Below, piece by piece: positions 55,928 through 64,000 of a stretch of DNA of 64,000 nt. The notes beneath the pieces were generated by a model, which was not told the origin of the DNA, ran no database searches, and worked only from the letters and a program-made list of their open reading frames with translations. Both the position numbers and the translations under genes were made by a program. The stretch is from Candidatus Rifleibacteriota bacterium. Lineage in GTDB: Bacteria; Muiribacteriota; Ozemobacteria; Ozemobacterales; Ozemobacteraceae. The stretch spans positions 1 to 64,000 of the forward strand of contig JADFZL010000022.1 in the NCBI GenBank assembly GCA_015232575.1, read 5' to 3'. Every line of letters starts with the position of its first letter. The first letter of the stretch is position 1.

Positions 55928-58153
55928 GTGCGTAATTTCAGGAAAGTATTTACGGGGTTTGTACTAGTTGTATTTTTGTTTTTTGGATTTACAAATCAAT
56001 TGTTTTCTCAGGAATTGAAAACCATTCATATCAGTGGAAACTTTAACAACTGGGATCCGTCTTCTGATGCAGGTTTTATGAGCTATGACCAAAATGCCTG
56101 GAAAAAAGAGCTATTTCTGCATACCGGGGTAATCGAATATAAATTCAATGCAAATAAAAGCTGGATTATTAACTGGGGTGATGACTCAGAGAAGAACGTT
56201 ATTCCTCAGACCGGTACTGCAGAAAAAAATGCTGGAAATATAACTGCCAGAATTGAAAAATCTGGGAAATATCTGTTTAAATTTGCCCCCGAAACGGGTG
56301 TTTACTCTCTTTCCAAATTGGATGGCGCCGAAGAAGAACCGCCTTTACCTCCGGAACCACCTTTGCCGCCTGTGCCAACCGGAAAAGATTTCAGAGAAGA
56401 AACCATATATTTCCTGATAACAACACGATTTTACAACGGCGATTCAAATAATGATTTTTATTGCCGTGACAGAATTAAAAAAGGAGATCCGCACTGGAGA
56501 GGCGATTTCAAGGGATTGATTGAGCGCCTTGATTATATACGTGATCTTGGTTTTACAGCAATCTGGATTACGCCTCCTGTCGAAAATCGCAGCGGTCTTG
56601 ATTACCATGGATATCATGCTTATGACTGGAATCGAATTGATCCAAGGCTTGAATCTGAAGGTGCGACCTATAAAGATCTTATTGCAGCTTGTCATTCCCG
56701 CGGAATCAAAGTGATTCAGGATGTTGTAATAAATCATTCGTGTAATTACGGTATTCGCGGAAAAGTCTGGGTAGACAGGCTTCCAATAAAATATTTCAGA
56801 AAAGCCGGACTGACTCTTGATTGGCCTTATAAATATAACCTTGGAAATTATACGAATCCTTTTCGTGAAGATAATGATAATCCCTTAGCGCCTGAGTGGT
56901 TCAGAGATCGCGTGAATAAAGACCCCGAAGGACTTCTTCCATTGCGCGACCCGCTTTCAGGAGCAATTGTACCAAATGAAAAATGTGATCCCAATCGCTT
57001 TTTTGGTACAGACGCCATGAAACTGAATGGCGAATGGTATCACCTTAATGGCTATATGTCCGGGGGCGACTGGGAAAGTCCAGATTCTCTTCAGACAAAA
57101 CACATGGCCGGTGACTGCCTTGATCTGGCAACTGAAAAAAATAATGTTCGTGAGTATTTGAACAGCGCGATCTGCAGCTATCTTGACGCTGGTGTTGATG
57201 CAATACGCCTTGATACCGTAAAACATGTTGAGCGAAGTGATCTTTTGTATTATGTTAACAGCTGGAAAAATCACAAACCAGACTTGTTTGTTTTCGGGGA
57301 AAACCTTGTAAAGGGACATGGTTGGGGCGATCTCGGCGGTGACAACGGTCCTTCAAGTATCAGACCGTGGTGGTACACAAGACTTGGAAATGATCCGAGA
57401 AACCCGAATTCTGGCGGAAACTCTGGTTTTTCTGTTCTCGACTTTTCATTGTTCTCAACGTTCAGAGATAACCTGAGCCGTGGTTCTTTTGGTGGAATTG
57501 AATCTGTACTTTCCATGGATTGGGTATACGGAGATGCAACTTCTCTTGTTACGTTCCTTCAAAATCATGATGTCGGGCCGGACAACGATTTCAAGTATCG
57601 TTTCAAAGGTGATGACTGGATGGCCGCCATTGCATATAATATGTTATGGACAATACGCGGAATTCCGTGTTTGTACTATGGAGAGGAAATTGCTTTTCAG
57701 AAAGGTTTGCCTCAGGATATCTGCGGAAACGACGATACTCTTGACCAGACCGGCAGAGCCTATTTTGGTGATCATCTTGAATCAGGCACTATCGAAAAAA
57801 CGAGACAACACCCTCTCTGGATGCATATCAAACGGCTGAATCAGATCAGGCAGGCTGTTCCGGCACTTCAGAAAGCTCCAATGAGTAAAGTTCAGGAATG
57901 GGGAAGCGGTATGAGCTTCGTGCGCGACTGGAACAATGGTCAAAGTTATGCTGTTGTCGGATTGGCGGCAGGCTCAGATCAGACAATCTCATCGGTTGGA
58001 GTCCGAAATGGCACATATCGCGATGCAGTCACAGGAAGCGAAATTCATGTTTCCAATGGAAACATAACTTTTCAAGTAAAAGGCAATTCAGCAGGAATAT
58101 ATGTTTTGAACGGACCGGGGAAAATAGGCAAAGACGGAACTTTCCTCAGGTAA
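55928..58153 (+). CDS. Secreted alpha-amylase family (GH13) enzyme
   Basis: About 741 residues from a GTG with AGGGAG seven bases upstream; an ATG at 55871 would put 19 residues before the signal peptide, which ends LFSQE. An N-terminal starch-binding-like domain (ISGNFNNWDP, KFNANKSWIINWGDD) of the CBM48/CBM20 kind is joined by a Pro-rich linker to the catalytic barrel. All four GH13 regions are seen: DVVINH, DAIRLDTVKH, FGENL and LQNHD. It should hydrolyse alpha-1,4-glucans outside the cell. A strong terminator follows. It is monocistronic. Confidence 0.92.
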   Translation: MRNFRKVFTGFVLVVFLFFGFTNQLFSQELKTIHISGNFNNWDPSSDAGFMSYDQNAWKKELFLHTGVIEYKFNANKSWIINWGDDSEKNVIPQTGTAEKNAGNITARIEKSGKYLFKFAPETGVYSLSKLDGAEEEPPLPPEPPLPPVPTGKDFREETIYFLITTRFYNGDSNNDFYCRDRIKKGDPHWRGDFKGLIERLDYIRDLGFTAIWITPPVENRSGLDYHGYHAYDWNRIDPRLESEGATYKDLIAACHSRGIKVIQDVVINHSCNYGIRGKVWVDRLPIKYFRKAGLTLDWPYKYNLGNYTNPFREDNDNPLAPEWFRDRVNKDPEGLLPLRDPLSGAIVPNEKCDPNRFFGTDAMKLNGEWYHLNGYMSGGDWESPDSLQTKHMAGDCLDLATEKNNVREYLNSAICSYLDAGVDAIRLDTVKHVERSDLLYYVNSWKNHKPDLFVFGENLVKGHGWGDLGGDNGPSSIRPWWYTRLGNDPRNPNSGGNSGFSVLDFSLFSTFRDNLSRGSFGGIESVLSMDWVYGDATSLVTFLQNHDVGPDNDFKYRFKGDDWMAAIAYNMLWTIRGIPCLYYGEEIAFQKGLPQDICGNDDTLDQTGRAYFGDHLESGTIEKTRQHPLWMHIKRLNQIRQAVPALQKAPMSKVQEWGSGMSFVRDWNNGQSYAVVGLAAGSDQTISSVGVRNGTYRDAVTGSEIHVSNGNITFQVKGNSAGIYVLNGPGKIGKDGTFLR

Positions 58154-58185
58154 ATTCATACTTTTTGATTTTGTAAAAAATCGAC

Positions 58186-58255
58186 CTGGCACTTTTTTGA
58201 TGAACGTTCTTCTTTAGATAGACGTTTTTATGTGCAAAAAAGTGCCAGTTTTTTT
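58186..58255 (+). terminator. Rho-independent terminator of the amylase gene
   Basis: Arms CTGGCACTTTTTTG (58186-58199) and CAAAAAAGTGCCAG (58235-58248) are perfectly complementary and are followed by seven T. The loop of 35 bases can form a second small stem. Confidence 0.85.
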
Positions 58256-58304
58256 CTGATCATATTTTGAAATCGCGCTGCTAATGGATGCATAATGGGG
58301 CAAA

Positions 58305-58369
58305 TGTCATCTCGAACGAATTTGAGAGATCTGGGTTAAGCGAGATTTCTCCCTATGCTCGAAATGACA
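58305..58369. repeat. Family A palindromic repeat, inverted and degenerate
   Basis: TGTCATCTCGAACGAA and TCGAAATGACA are the arms; the middle reads GAGATTTCTCCC. It lies in the gap between the amylase terminator and the end of the HEAT membrane protein gene. Confidence 0.7.
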
Positions 58370-58444
58370 TATTATACCCCTTCTCCATGAAGCCTTTAAA
58401 AATTCTTAAGGTAACGGCAGTGAGGGTTGGGGTGAAATAATTGC

Positions 58445-60061
58445 TTATTTTGGAATAAAAGACCTTGCAGTATCAAGAATGTTTTTAAATGGGGAGCCGA
58501 TAAAGGCTGCTTTAAGTCCGACTACAAAACTTCCTTCTAGTACAAGTATGACTATGAAGCCTGCAAAGAAGATTTTCCAGAAAATCTTGCTTACGATTGG
58601 CAGTTTGTTTTCAGTCATTTCGTAGTGTCCGAGACGATTCAGATAGAAACAGCCGGCAGCAGCAAAAGCAAAGAACAGGGCGGAAAATCTTCTGAAGTGC
58701 GACATGAGCCACAGAACAGCAGGTTCCGTAGTCTGCTGGTTGTACAAAGAGCTGAAAACGCTCAATACACGAGTTTCTTCACCACATACCAACCAGAATG
58801 TTAAGACTGCAAATGCAGCATATATCCAGGCAAGAATTCGCATCTTTCTTATTGGCTGAGGAAGCTCAGGCCGCATTCTGCCTGACCAGACAGCCATCCA
58901 GCCAAGAAGTGCCAGGAAACCTGAAGATCCGAGAGTTATTGAAGAAAGGAAGAGAAGTGATATTCCAATCGGAAAAAGCCATCTGGATTTTTTCCGGAAT
59001 GCCGAAATAACAAAGCAGATCATTCCTGAAACTCCGAGAAACATTGTTAAATAAGGGTGAGTAAGAGGACAGAAAAGAAGAATTGACTCAGCGAGTATGA
59101 AAAAAATTGCCAGCCAGAACATTGACTTCTTTTCTTCAACTGCTGAAAACTCACCTTGTTCAAAGGCCTCCGGGGCTTTATTCCAATCGGTCTCGCTGAC
59201 TACCTCCCGTGGAATTTCAAGAGACTTGAGCCTTATTGTAGGGAATCTTGAAGCCATAGCCTTTTCAAGAAGCTTGTTTATATTTGAAGGCCTGATTAGT
59301 TTAATCAGATGTAGCGCAGAATCCTGAAAAGCCGGGTTGGGACTTTCAAACATTTTTTCAAGCTCTTCTTCGGCTGTTTCTGGTGCATATCTGTGGAGTC
59401 CTTTTATTGCATTGGCACGAATGCGGTTATCTGAAGAATCCAGAAATTTCTTGAAAATTTCCGGTAAGTCTGCGTCGTCGAGAGCATACAATCCTTCAAG
59501 TGCGTTTGATACAATTCGTAAATCAGAGTGTGAAAGATAGTTTTCAATGGTTCCTCTGGTTTCAGATGAATCTAGTCTGGAAATTCTTTTAATAAGAAAT
59601 GAAATTTTATAGATATCGTTTTCAGTTTCCAGAAACTTTATGAAAACAGGCAATAAAGCTGGATCTTTTGTAAGGGTCAGCCTTTCAATTGCCTCGAAGC
59701 ACATATATCTGCTTCCGATGGTCAGTTTCTGAATCAGTATTTCCCGGGAAAGGTGAGTTTCAACAGAGGCATCATGAACAATGGTTTCAGAATCATCAGT
59801 TTTATATTCAGGGAATTGCTGAACAATATACTGAACAGCTTTTCTGGCAATATGCCTGATTTCTGATTTGGGGCTGTGAATAAGGGCCTGTATATGGGGA
59901 AGAAAAATCTGAACTTCTTCTTTTGTCTGATTATTCTTCATGCAGAAGAATTCCAGAAGGGAAAGGCGATCTTCATCCCGTCCATCTTTCAGAATGCTAA
60001 GTACCAGATCAGGCCAATGAGCAGTTGTCTTCAAAAAAATTAGAATCTCCTGGAAATTCAT
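58445..60061 (-). CDS. HEAT-repeat membrane protein
   Basis: About 538 residues from ATG 60061. The frame extends to 60190 across a 14-base T run (A run in the gene sense), with other ATGs at 60106 and 60190, but none has a convincing ribosome site; the start is open. The N-terminal 310 residues are HEAT-like repeats (DSSDNRIRANAIKGLHRY, NPAFQDSALHLIKLI). The C-terminal part has about six transmembrane helices in three groups. Function unknown; likely a cytosol-facing binding platform. The longer versions would overlap the start of the divergent ATP-grasp-like gene. Confidence 0.7.
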   Translation of the reverse strand: MNFQEILIFLKTTAHWPDLVLSILKDGRDEDRLSLLEFFCMKNNQTKEEVQIFLPHIQALIHSPKSEIRHIARKAVQYIVQQFPEYKTDDSETIVHDASVETHLSREILIQKLTIGSRYMCFEAIERLTLTKDPALLPVFIKFLETENDIYKISFLIKRISRLDSSETRGTIENYLSHSDLRIVSNALEGLYALDDADLPEIFKKFLDSSDNRIRANAIKGLHRYAPETAEEELEKMFESPNPAFQDSALHLIKLIRPSNINKLLEKAMASRFPTIRLKSLEIPREVVSETDWNKAPEAFEQGEFSAVEEKKSMFWLAIFFILAESILLFCPLTHPYLTMFLGVSGMICFVISAFRKKSRWLFPIGISLLFLSSITLGSSGFLALLGWMAVWSGRMRPELPQPIRKMRILAWIYAAFAVLTFWLVCGEETRVLSVFSSLYNQQTTEPAVLWLMSHFRRFSALFFAFAAAGCFYLNRLGHYEMTENKLPIVSKIFWKIFFAGFIVILVLEGSFVVGLKAAFIGSPFKNILDTARSFIPK

Positions 60062-60188
60062 AAAACAGCGAGTAATTCTAGCAGGAAAAATATGTTTTTT
60101 CCACATGCAATTTTTTTTTTTTTGAAAGGTGTAGAAAATTTCATTCTTTTCCGATAAGGCGTGCATGATCACATTATCAGGAAATTGC

Positions 60189-61142
60189 ATGCTGAAAAAT
60201 TTAATACAAAAATCAATTCAAATGTTGTCTTTAGAAACTGGTGGAATTCAATTGCCGCTGGATGACGGTAATATTCTGCAAATGACTACTCCATGGACAG
60301 GAAACGATCCGAAAAATATCGCGTGGCTGACTAACCGGACAGAGCTGAGAAAATTTTCTTCTGAAATTGGCCTGGAAACTCCTGAATGGTATTGTAACAA
60401 TTCACTGCAAAAACTTGCAGAATGGTGCCTGAAGAAGCAGAGTTTTCCTTATGCAATTAAATCTGTTCAAAACGAAGCAGATGCAAAAAGGATTTTCCGT
60501 GTTGAGGGATACAAAGATCTCAGTTCCTTTTTCGAAAAATTATCACCCGATTCCAAATCAGAAATTTTGATCGAAAAATGGGTTAAGGGAAAATATTTCT
60601 TCGAAGTAACCTGCGGCTATCAAAAATTCGAACTTATAACACAAATAGGCTTTAGAAAGGATCTTACAGCTAGAACAGCCTGGCGCACCTTTCCTGTGAA
60701 ACTTCCGCTGTCGATTAAGTCAAAAATTGACAAAATTACAGGGAAATTTGAAAGTTTTCTTGAAAATCCTGGAAAATTGCTGAGATTCAGCTTCGCAATA
60801 GATGATCGTGAGATCACTCTCATTTCGGTAAATGCCGGATTCAATCGCTTAGAATACTTTCCGGTCTGGTGTGGCAGTAATATTGAAGAAGAAAGCCCTG
60901 TTGTACAAATCTTTACAGGTAAGACACAAAAAAGAGAGATCAACAGCAAATATATGATTAACTTTTTTCGAAAAAACAAGCGGGATGAATCATTTCCAGA
61001 AAAGATTCCAGATAGAAATTTCAAGTCGAAAATTATTAAATACGATACATCCGAAAATTATGCTGCTGTACTTTTGGAATCCTCTGATGGAAACGATTTT
61101 CACAAAACAGTAAGAGAAATTGAATTCTTTCTGATGGGCTAA
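60189..61142 (+). CDS. ATP-grasp-like protein, divergent
   Basis: About 317 residues from the ATG with CAGGA six bases upstream; an ATG at 60165 is also in frame. The pattern FPYAIKS for the first Lys of an ATP-grasp, then ILIEKWVKGKYFFEVTCGY, resembles ATP-grasp folds of the carbamoyl-phosphate-synthase type. The late motif normally carrying Glu-x-Asn metal ligands is only loosely matched (ISVNAGFNRLE), so activity is doubtful. Divergent from the HEAT membrane protein gene, with which it may share regulation. Substrate unknown. Confidence 0.5.
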   Translation: MLKNLIQKSIQMLSLETGGIQLPLDDGNILQMTTPWTGNDPKNIAWLTNRTELRKFSSEIGLETPEWYCNNSLQKLAEWCLKKQSFPYAIKSVQNEADAKRIFRVEGYKDLSSFFEKLSPDSKSEILIEKWVKGKYFFEVTCGYQKFELITQIGFRKDLTARTAWRTFPVKLPLSIKSKIDKITGKFESFLENPGKLLRFSFAIDDREITLISVNAGFNRLEYFPVWCGSNIEEESPVVQIFTGKTQKREINSKYMINFFRKNKRDESFPEKIPDRNFKSKIIKYDTSENYAAVLLESSDGNDFHKTVREIEFFLMG

Positions 61143-61163
61143 TTTCCACCTTTATTCAGGAAT

Positions 61164-61199
61164 GCACAATCATACTTGCAAACATACTTGTGTTTGTGC
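61164..61199. promoter_or_regulatory. Operator-like repeats upstream of vapB
   Basis: CATACTTG occurs twice as direct repeats (61171 and 61183). GCACAA...TTGTGC (61164/61194) and CAAACA...TGTTTG (61179/61191) form nested dyads. Antitoxins of this class usually bind such sites to repress their own operon. AGGAGGT follows before the ATG. Confidence 0.5.
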
Positions 61200-61232
61200 T
61201 ACCCTGATATTTGAAAAATATAGGAGGTATAT

Positions 61233-61463
61233 ATGCCGCAAGTCTCACTTTATATCGATAAAGATACGCTTGTAAAAATTGAGCAATTAGCGCACAAAAG
61301 CCACACTTCAATATCAAAATGGGTTGGGAATAATCTCAAACGACTTATCAAGGATGATTATCCCGATGATTATTTTGAACTTTTTGGAGCAATTCGGGAT
61401 TCATCTTTTACCAGGCCAGAAAACTTGTCCTTTGATGCTGATATAAAAAGGATGAGAATATAA
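61233..61463 (+). CDS. vapB: VapB-type antitoxin
   Basis: 76 residues. The N-terminus PQVSLYIDKDTLVKIEQLA and SISKWVGNNLKRLI is a ribbon-helix-helix DNA-binding domain; the acidic tail (DDYPDDYFELFGAIRD) would block the toxin. AGGAGGT lies seven bases before the ATG. Its stop overlaps the toxin start by one base (TAATG). It should neutralise the PIN toxin and autoregulate through the upstream repeats. Confidence 0.82.
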   Translation: MPQVSLYIDKDTLVKIEQLAHKSHTSISKWVGNNLKRLIKDDYPDDYFELFGAIRDSSFTRPENLSFDADIKRMRI

Positions 61464-61873
61464 TGTTTTTTTTGGATACCAATACCTGTATATACTTCTT
61501 AAAAGGAATGTACCGATCGATTCTTGATGAGTTCAAGAAAAGAAAACCAGAGGAAATTAAAATTTCATCAATGGTAAAAGCAGAGCTTTTATTGGGTGTT
61601 GAAAAGAGCGAAAGAAAAGAAGAGAACTTGGAAATATACAACAAGTTTCTAGAACCCTTTGAAATTGTTGGTTTTGGTGATCGTGCTGCGGTGTTATATG
61701 CCAAAATAAGGGCATCATTAGAAAAAAAAGGAAGAGTAGTTGGTCCAAATGATATGATCATTGCCGCAACTGTTATGGCAGAAAAAGGAATACTTGTTAG
61801 CCATAATGTCAAAGAATACAAACAAATCTCAGGATTGCTACTTGAAGATTGGGTTTATGAAAATAGTAAATAA
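61463..61873 (+). CDS. vapC: VapC-type PIN-domain toxin
   Basis: 136 residues with the PIN-domain acids Asp5 (FFLDTN), Glu41 (VKAELLLG) and Asp97 (GPNDMIIAA). The last motif reads ILVSHN instead of the more common ILVTxN. VapC toxins are ribonucleases that cut tRNA or rRNA when the antitoxin is degraded. It overlaps vapB by one base, and its end is followed by three family B repeats, so the pair may have come in as a small mobile unit. Confidence 0.88.
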   Translation: MFFLDTNTCIYFLKGMYRSILDEFKKRKPEEIKISSMVKAELLLGVEKSERKEENLEIYNKFLEPFEIVGFGDRAAVLYAKIRASLEKKGRVVGPNDMIIAATVMAEKGILVSHNVKEYKQISGLLLEDWVYENSK

Positions 61874-61933
61874 TCGTATTATCACCATAATTCGGGGTAT
61901 TTTTTTTGATTTGTCTTTCCCAGGGAACAATCA

Positions 61934-62170
61934 AGGGCGCGTGGCACCTCTCTAAAAGCCGGTAAGGTTTTCGAATGGCGAGAGCACAAAGTGCTCGACC
62001 GCGGGGAGTGAGACGGTCGAACTTGTGTGACCGTCGAGAGGGAGCGCATGCTTCTCTCTAAAAGTCGGTAAGGTTTTCGAATGGCGAGAGCACAAAGTGC
62101 TCGACCGCGGGGAGTGAGACGGTCGAACTTGTTCGACCGGCGAGAGGGGGCGCGTGCCCCCTCTCTAAAA
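61934..62170. repeat. Family B structured repeats: one partial and two tandem copies
   Basis: A partial end (61934-61957) is followed by copies at 61958-62063 and 62064-62170, a period of 106-107 bases. Each copy folds into the same series of short stems seen at 13212 (for example GAGCAC/GTGCTC and CGACCG/CGGTCG). The last copy is closest to the one at 13212. It ends in CTCTCTAAAA directly before the AGGAG of the reductase gene, so it forms the 5' leader of that gene. The gap 61874-62180 holds nothing else. Confidence 0.85.
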
Positions 62171-62180
62171 AGGAGCATAT

Positions 62181-63275
62181 ATGACTGATTTAACAGTTTT
62201 TACTGAAGTAATGTTTGATTTTGAACCGGTTGGTCTTGCTGATGCAATGTCAGAAATTCCAGAAAAGATCAGAATTGTTATTGAATCAGATACAACAGCT
62301 GAAGCTGGAGCTGTGATATTTTTTGGCCTTCCCGTTTCTGAAGGCGAAATAATGGAAGTGAAGGCAAATGTTTGCAGCGTTTCACCCAAGGAGAGCGGTT
62401 TTGCTCTCACAGTTGAAATTTTAGAAGTCGATAGTGCGATGAAGGCAATTGCCGTAGCTTCGTTGAAAAAAAGTTCTCCTGAAGCAACCGGAGGAAAAAA
62501 TCCGGTTTGGGGAATTGGCTTAAAACAGACCAACGGCGTTTATGCATTGCTCGTTAACTCGCCAGCAGGTGTTCTGAATTCCGCTCAACTGGCTAAGATT
62601 GCCGACTTATCTGCACGAGGGGCAGGCATTGTAAAACTTACACATGCTCAGAGAATTATTTTACTCATGCCTCTTGAAAAAATGGATGAAGCACGATCAG
62701 AACTGGAATCGGCAGGTTTGCAGATTGGTGTGCTGCACAAGGGAGTCAGAAATGTCAGGGCATGTTGCGGTTCATTGTGCAGATTCTGCCAGAATATAGA
62801 TGCTATAAATACCGCTTTGGCAATTGACAAGGTTCTTTATGGGCGCGGTGCTGCGTTCGATGTAAAGATAGCCATTTCTGACTGTATGAGAAACTGTTCT
62901 GAAAGCTATTGTTGTGATATCGGCCTTATCGGTGAAAAGGGAACGTATCGAATTCTTGTTGGAGGCCGCGGCAGCCAGGTCCCTTTCAGGGCTTTGAACC
63001 TGGCAGATGGAATTAAACCGGCAGATGTCCCTCTGGCAGTGAAGGAAATCGTCGACTGGTATGAGAAGAACGGCAATGAAAATGAACGCCTCTGGAAATT
63101 ACTGTTGAGACTTGGAGAGGCAGAAATTAAGAAATACGATCTTTCTGCTGTTGAGAAACCATTGAATGACCTTGGAGACGGTGTTGACGAATACTCAAGA
63201 TTCAAAGATCAGCTTGCCAGAATGGCCGGGGTGAAAGTCATGAAAAACAGCATTAGTTTCTGCTGCCGAAAATGA
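62181..63275 (+). CDS. Nitrite/sulfite reductase family hemoprotein domain
   Basis: 364 residues. The N-terminal 100 residues are unassigned. The rest has the ferredoxin-like half (GVYALLVNSPAGVLNSAQL), then the siroheme and 4Fe-4S Cys set: C195, C196, C200, C203 in RACCGSLCRFC, and C235, C239, C244, C245 in SDCMRNCSESYCCDIGLIG. The family reduces nitrite or sulfite, but a short single-repeat protein may act in another redox step. AAGGAG lies just after the repeat leader. It is followed after 12 bases by a HAMP sensor gene, probably co-transcribed. Confidence 0.8.
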   Translation: MTDLTVFTEVMFDFEPVGLADAMSEIPEKIRIVIESDTTAEAGAVIFFGLPVSEGEIMEVKANVCSVSPKESGFALTVEILEVDSAMKAIAVASLKKSSPEATGGKNPVWGIGLKQTNGVYALLVNSPAGVLNSAQLAKIADLSARGAGIVKLTHAQRIILLMPLEKMDEARSELESAGLQIGVLHKGVRNVRACCGSLCRFCQNIDAINTALAIDKVLYGRGAAFDVKIAISDCMRNCSESYCCDIGLIGEKGTYRILVGGRGSQVPFRALNLADGIKPADVPLAVKEIVDWYEKNGNENERLWKLLLRLGEAEIKKYDLSAVEKPLNDLGDGVDEYSRFKDQLARMAGVKVMKNSISFCCRK

Positions 63276-63287
63276 GGTAACAGAAAA

Positions 63288-64000
63288 ATGCCTGTTGGAA
63301 GTCACAAAGATGCTTTTAAAGCCCATCAGTTTGTAAAAAAACTTGTTGATAAAGAGGGAAATACCCTGCTTGCAAATCTTGCTGGAAATATTCTGCTTGA
63401 TTTTGTCAAGAATCAGCGCCAGATAAATTCCGATGGTGCTCCTGAGAAACTTCCTGACGATCCTTCGTTGTACGATCAGGAAAAACTCAGTGTTGCACTT
63501 AAAGCAGTCGGAAGTCTTTGCGGAATGTGTGAAGAAGCTCATGATAACGCATGTTTTGTTAACCAGGCAAGGCGTGTACTCATTGCCGCAAAAACAGGGG
63601 TAGACCTCGGATTGCTGTTTGACGGAAAGAAAACGCTCGAAGAATTGATTGCTCAGGCAGATATCCTTTCTGCAGAAAAGAAGAAAACAGAAAAAAGTCA
63701 GGTTCCATCAGCCGCTGGAGCCTCAGCAGAGGCATCTGGTTTATCAGCGAAGCCTGGAAACGTCTCTGATGCAGAATTTGCTTCGATGCGCCAGAAAATA
63801 GAACTTTTAACTGAAAAGGAAATTTTTCGTGGCACACTCATAGATGAAATTGTTGCAACAATTAAAGCCGTCTCGGAAGGCAATTATGCAGCAGAAATGC
63901 CTGTTCATGATGATGAACAGCTCGGGAAACTTGCTGTTGCATTCAATCTTATGTTGAAAACAATACAAAAAACCATGGCTCATCTTGATCAGCTTGTTAA
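63288..64000 (+). CDS. HAMP-domain sensor, N-terminal part (runs off window)
   Basis: 237 codons are open to the right edge. GAGGT lies nine bases before the ATG, overlapping the reductase stop. No signal peptide or transmembrane helix is seen before the HAMP-like segment (about 183-228), so the protein appears cytosolic. Cys78, Cys81 and Cys89 (LCGMCEEAHDNAC) could hold a metal or Fe-S cluster. A Ser/Ala/Lys linker (130-160) separates this part from HAMP. The output domain lies outside the window and may be a kinase, cyclase or chemotaxis domain. Coupling to the reductase gene suggests redox or nitrogen/sulfur oxyanion sensing. Confidence 0.65.
   Translation, partial: MPVGSHKDAFKAHQFVKKLVDKEGNTLLANLAGNILLDFVKNQRQINSDGAPEKLPDDPSLYDQEKLSVALKAVGSLCGMCEEAHDNACFVNQARRVLIAAKTGVDLGLLFDGKKTLEELIAQADILSAEKKKTEKSQVPSAAGASAEASGLSAKPGNVSDAEFASMRQKIELLTEKEIFRGTLIDEIVATIKAVSEGNYAAEMPVHDDEQLGKLAVAFNLMLKTIQKTMAHLDQLV

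Noticed and set aside
61882..62178. Minus-strand open frame with peptide EGARAPSRRSNKFDRL, also seen at 13113-13310
   Set aside because: The frames are the translated family B repeat, repeat the same peptide in tandem, and have no ribosome site; they are not genes.

Overview
The window is bacterial chromosome at about 40-45 percent GC by eye, with short intergenic gaps and normal Shine-Dalgarno starts. It contains no rRNA, tRNA or CRISPR array that I could see. Lipoproteins, Sec signal peptides, a pseudopilin operon and a very large surface protein with a FlgD-like C-terminus point to an uncultivated two-membrane bacterium. Candidatus Riflebacteria or a relative is my best guess, with low confidence. 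Several dispersed palindromic repeat families occupy the intergenic gaps.

Layout. 0-6.3 kb: an IS630-type transposase remnant, a secreted von Willebrand A protein, a histidine kinase and OmpR-type regulator pair, and a secreted M28 peptidase. 6.4-16.2 kb: an App1-like phosphatase, a flavoprotein, a secreted 5'-nucleotidase, a secreted 40-residue-repeat protein, a Cys-motif protein, an Nramp-type transporter beside a membrane-less MgtE_N/CBS protein, a scramblase-like protein and a secreted unknown. 16.4-19.3 kb: a HEAT/TPR protein with a strong terminator. 19.6-24.1 kb: a two-gene segment (secreted TPR protein and an 865-codon secreted orphan frame) bounded by repeats on both sides. 24.2-27.7 kb: a pseudopilin operon. 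27.8-31.05 kb: a PhnD-like lipoprotein co-transcribed with a hybrid histidine kinase. 31.1-33.2 kb: a MarR regulator with two identical 18-bp palindromes, then tandem SnoaL-like secreted proteins. 33.5-36.8 kb: a zincin-like secreted protein, a DUF4143 ATPase, a pilin gene fragment and a Sel1 protein.

36.9-44.8 kb is a defence locus: a type I restriction-modification operon (hsdM in two frames, hsdS, a Bro-N/DinD-like gene, hsdR) followed at once by a TIR/SEFIR-domain gene. hsdR has an in-frame TAA and an Asn where the catalytic Lys of the nuclease motif is expected. 44.9-54.8 kb: a 3051-residue secreted modular protein and a TPR lipoprotein. 55-61.1 kb: a C39-like peptidase, a secreted GH13 amylase, a HEAT membrane protein and an ATP-grasp-like protein. 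61.2-64 kb: a vapBC pair, structured repeats, a siroheme nitrite/sulfite-reductase-like gene, and a HAMP sensor gene that runs off the right edge.

The most interesting leads are the decayed or repurposed type I RM plus TIR locus, the leaderless MarR gene whose promoter spacer is a perfect palindrome, the repeat-bounded 4.5 kb two-gene cassette, the pairing of an Nramp-like transporter with a detached MgtE sensor, and a three-hairpin repeat that sits directly against a ribosome-binding site. All functional calls rest on motif reading; no database search was possible.
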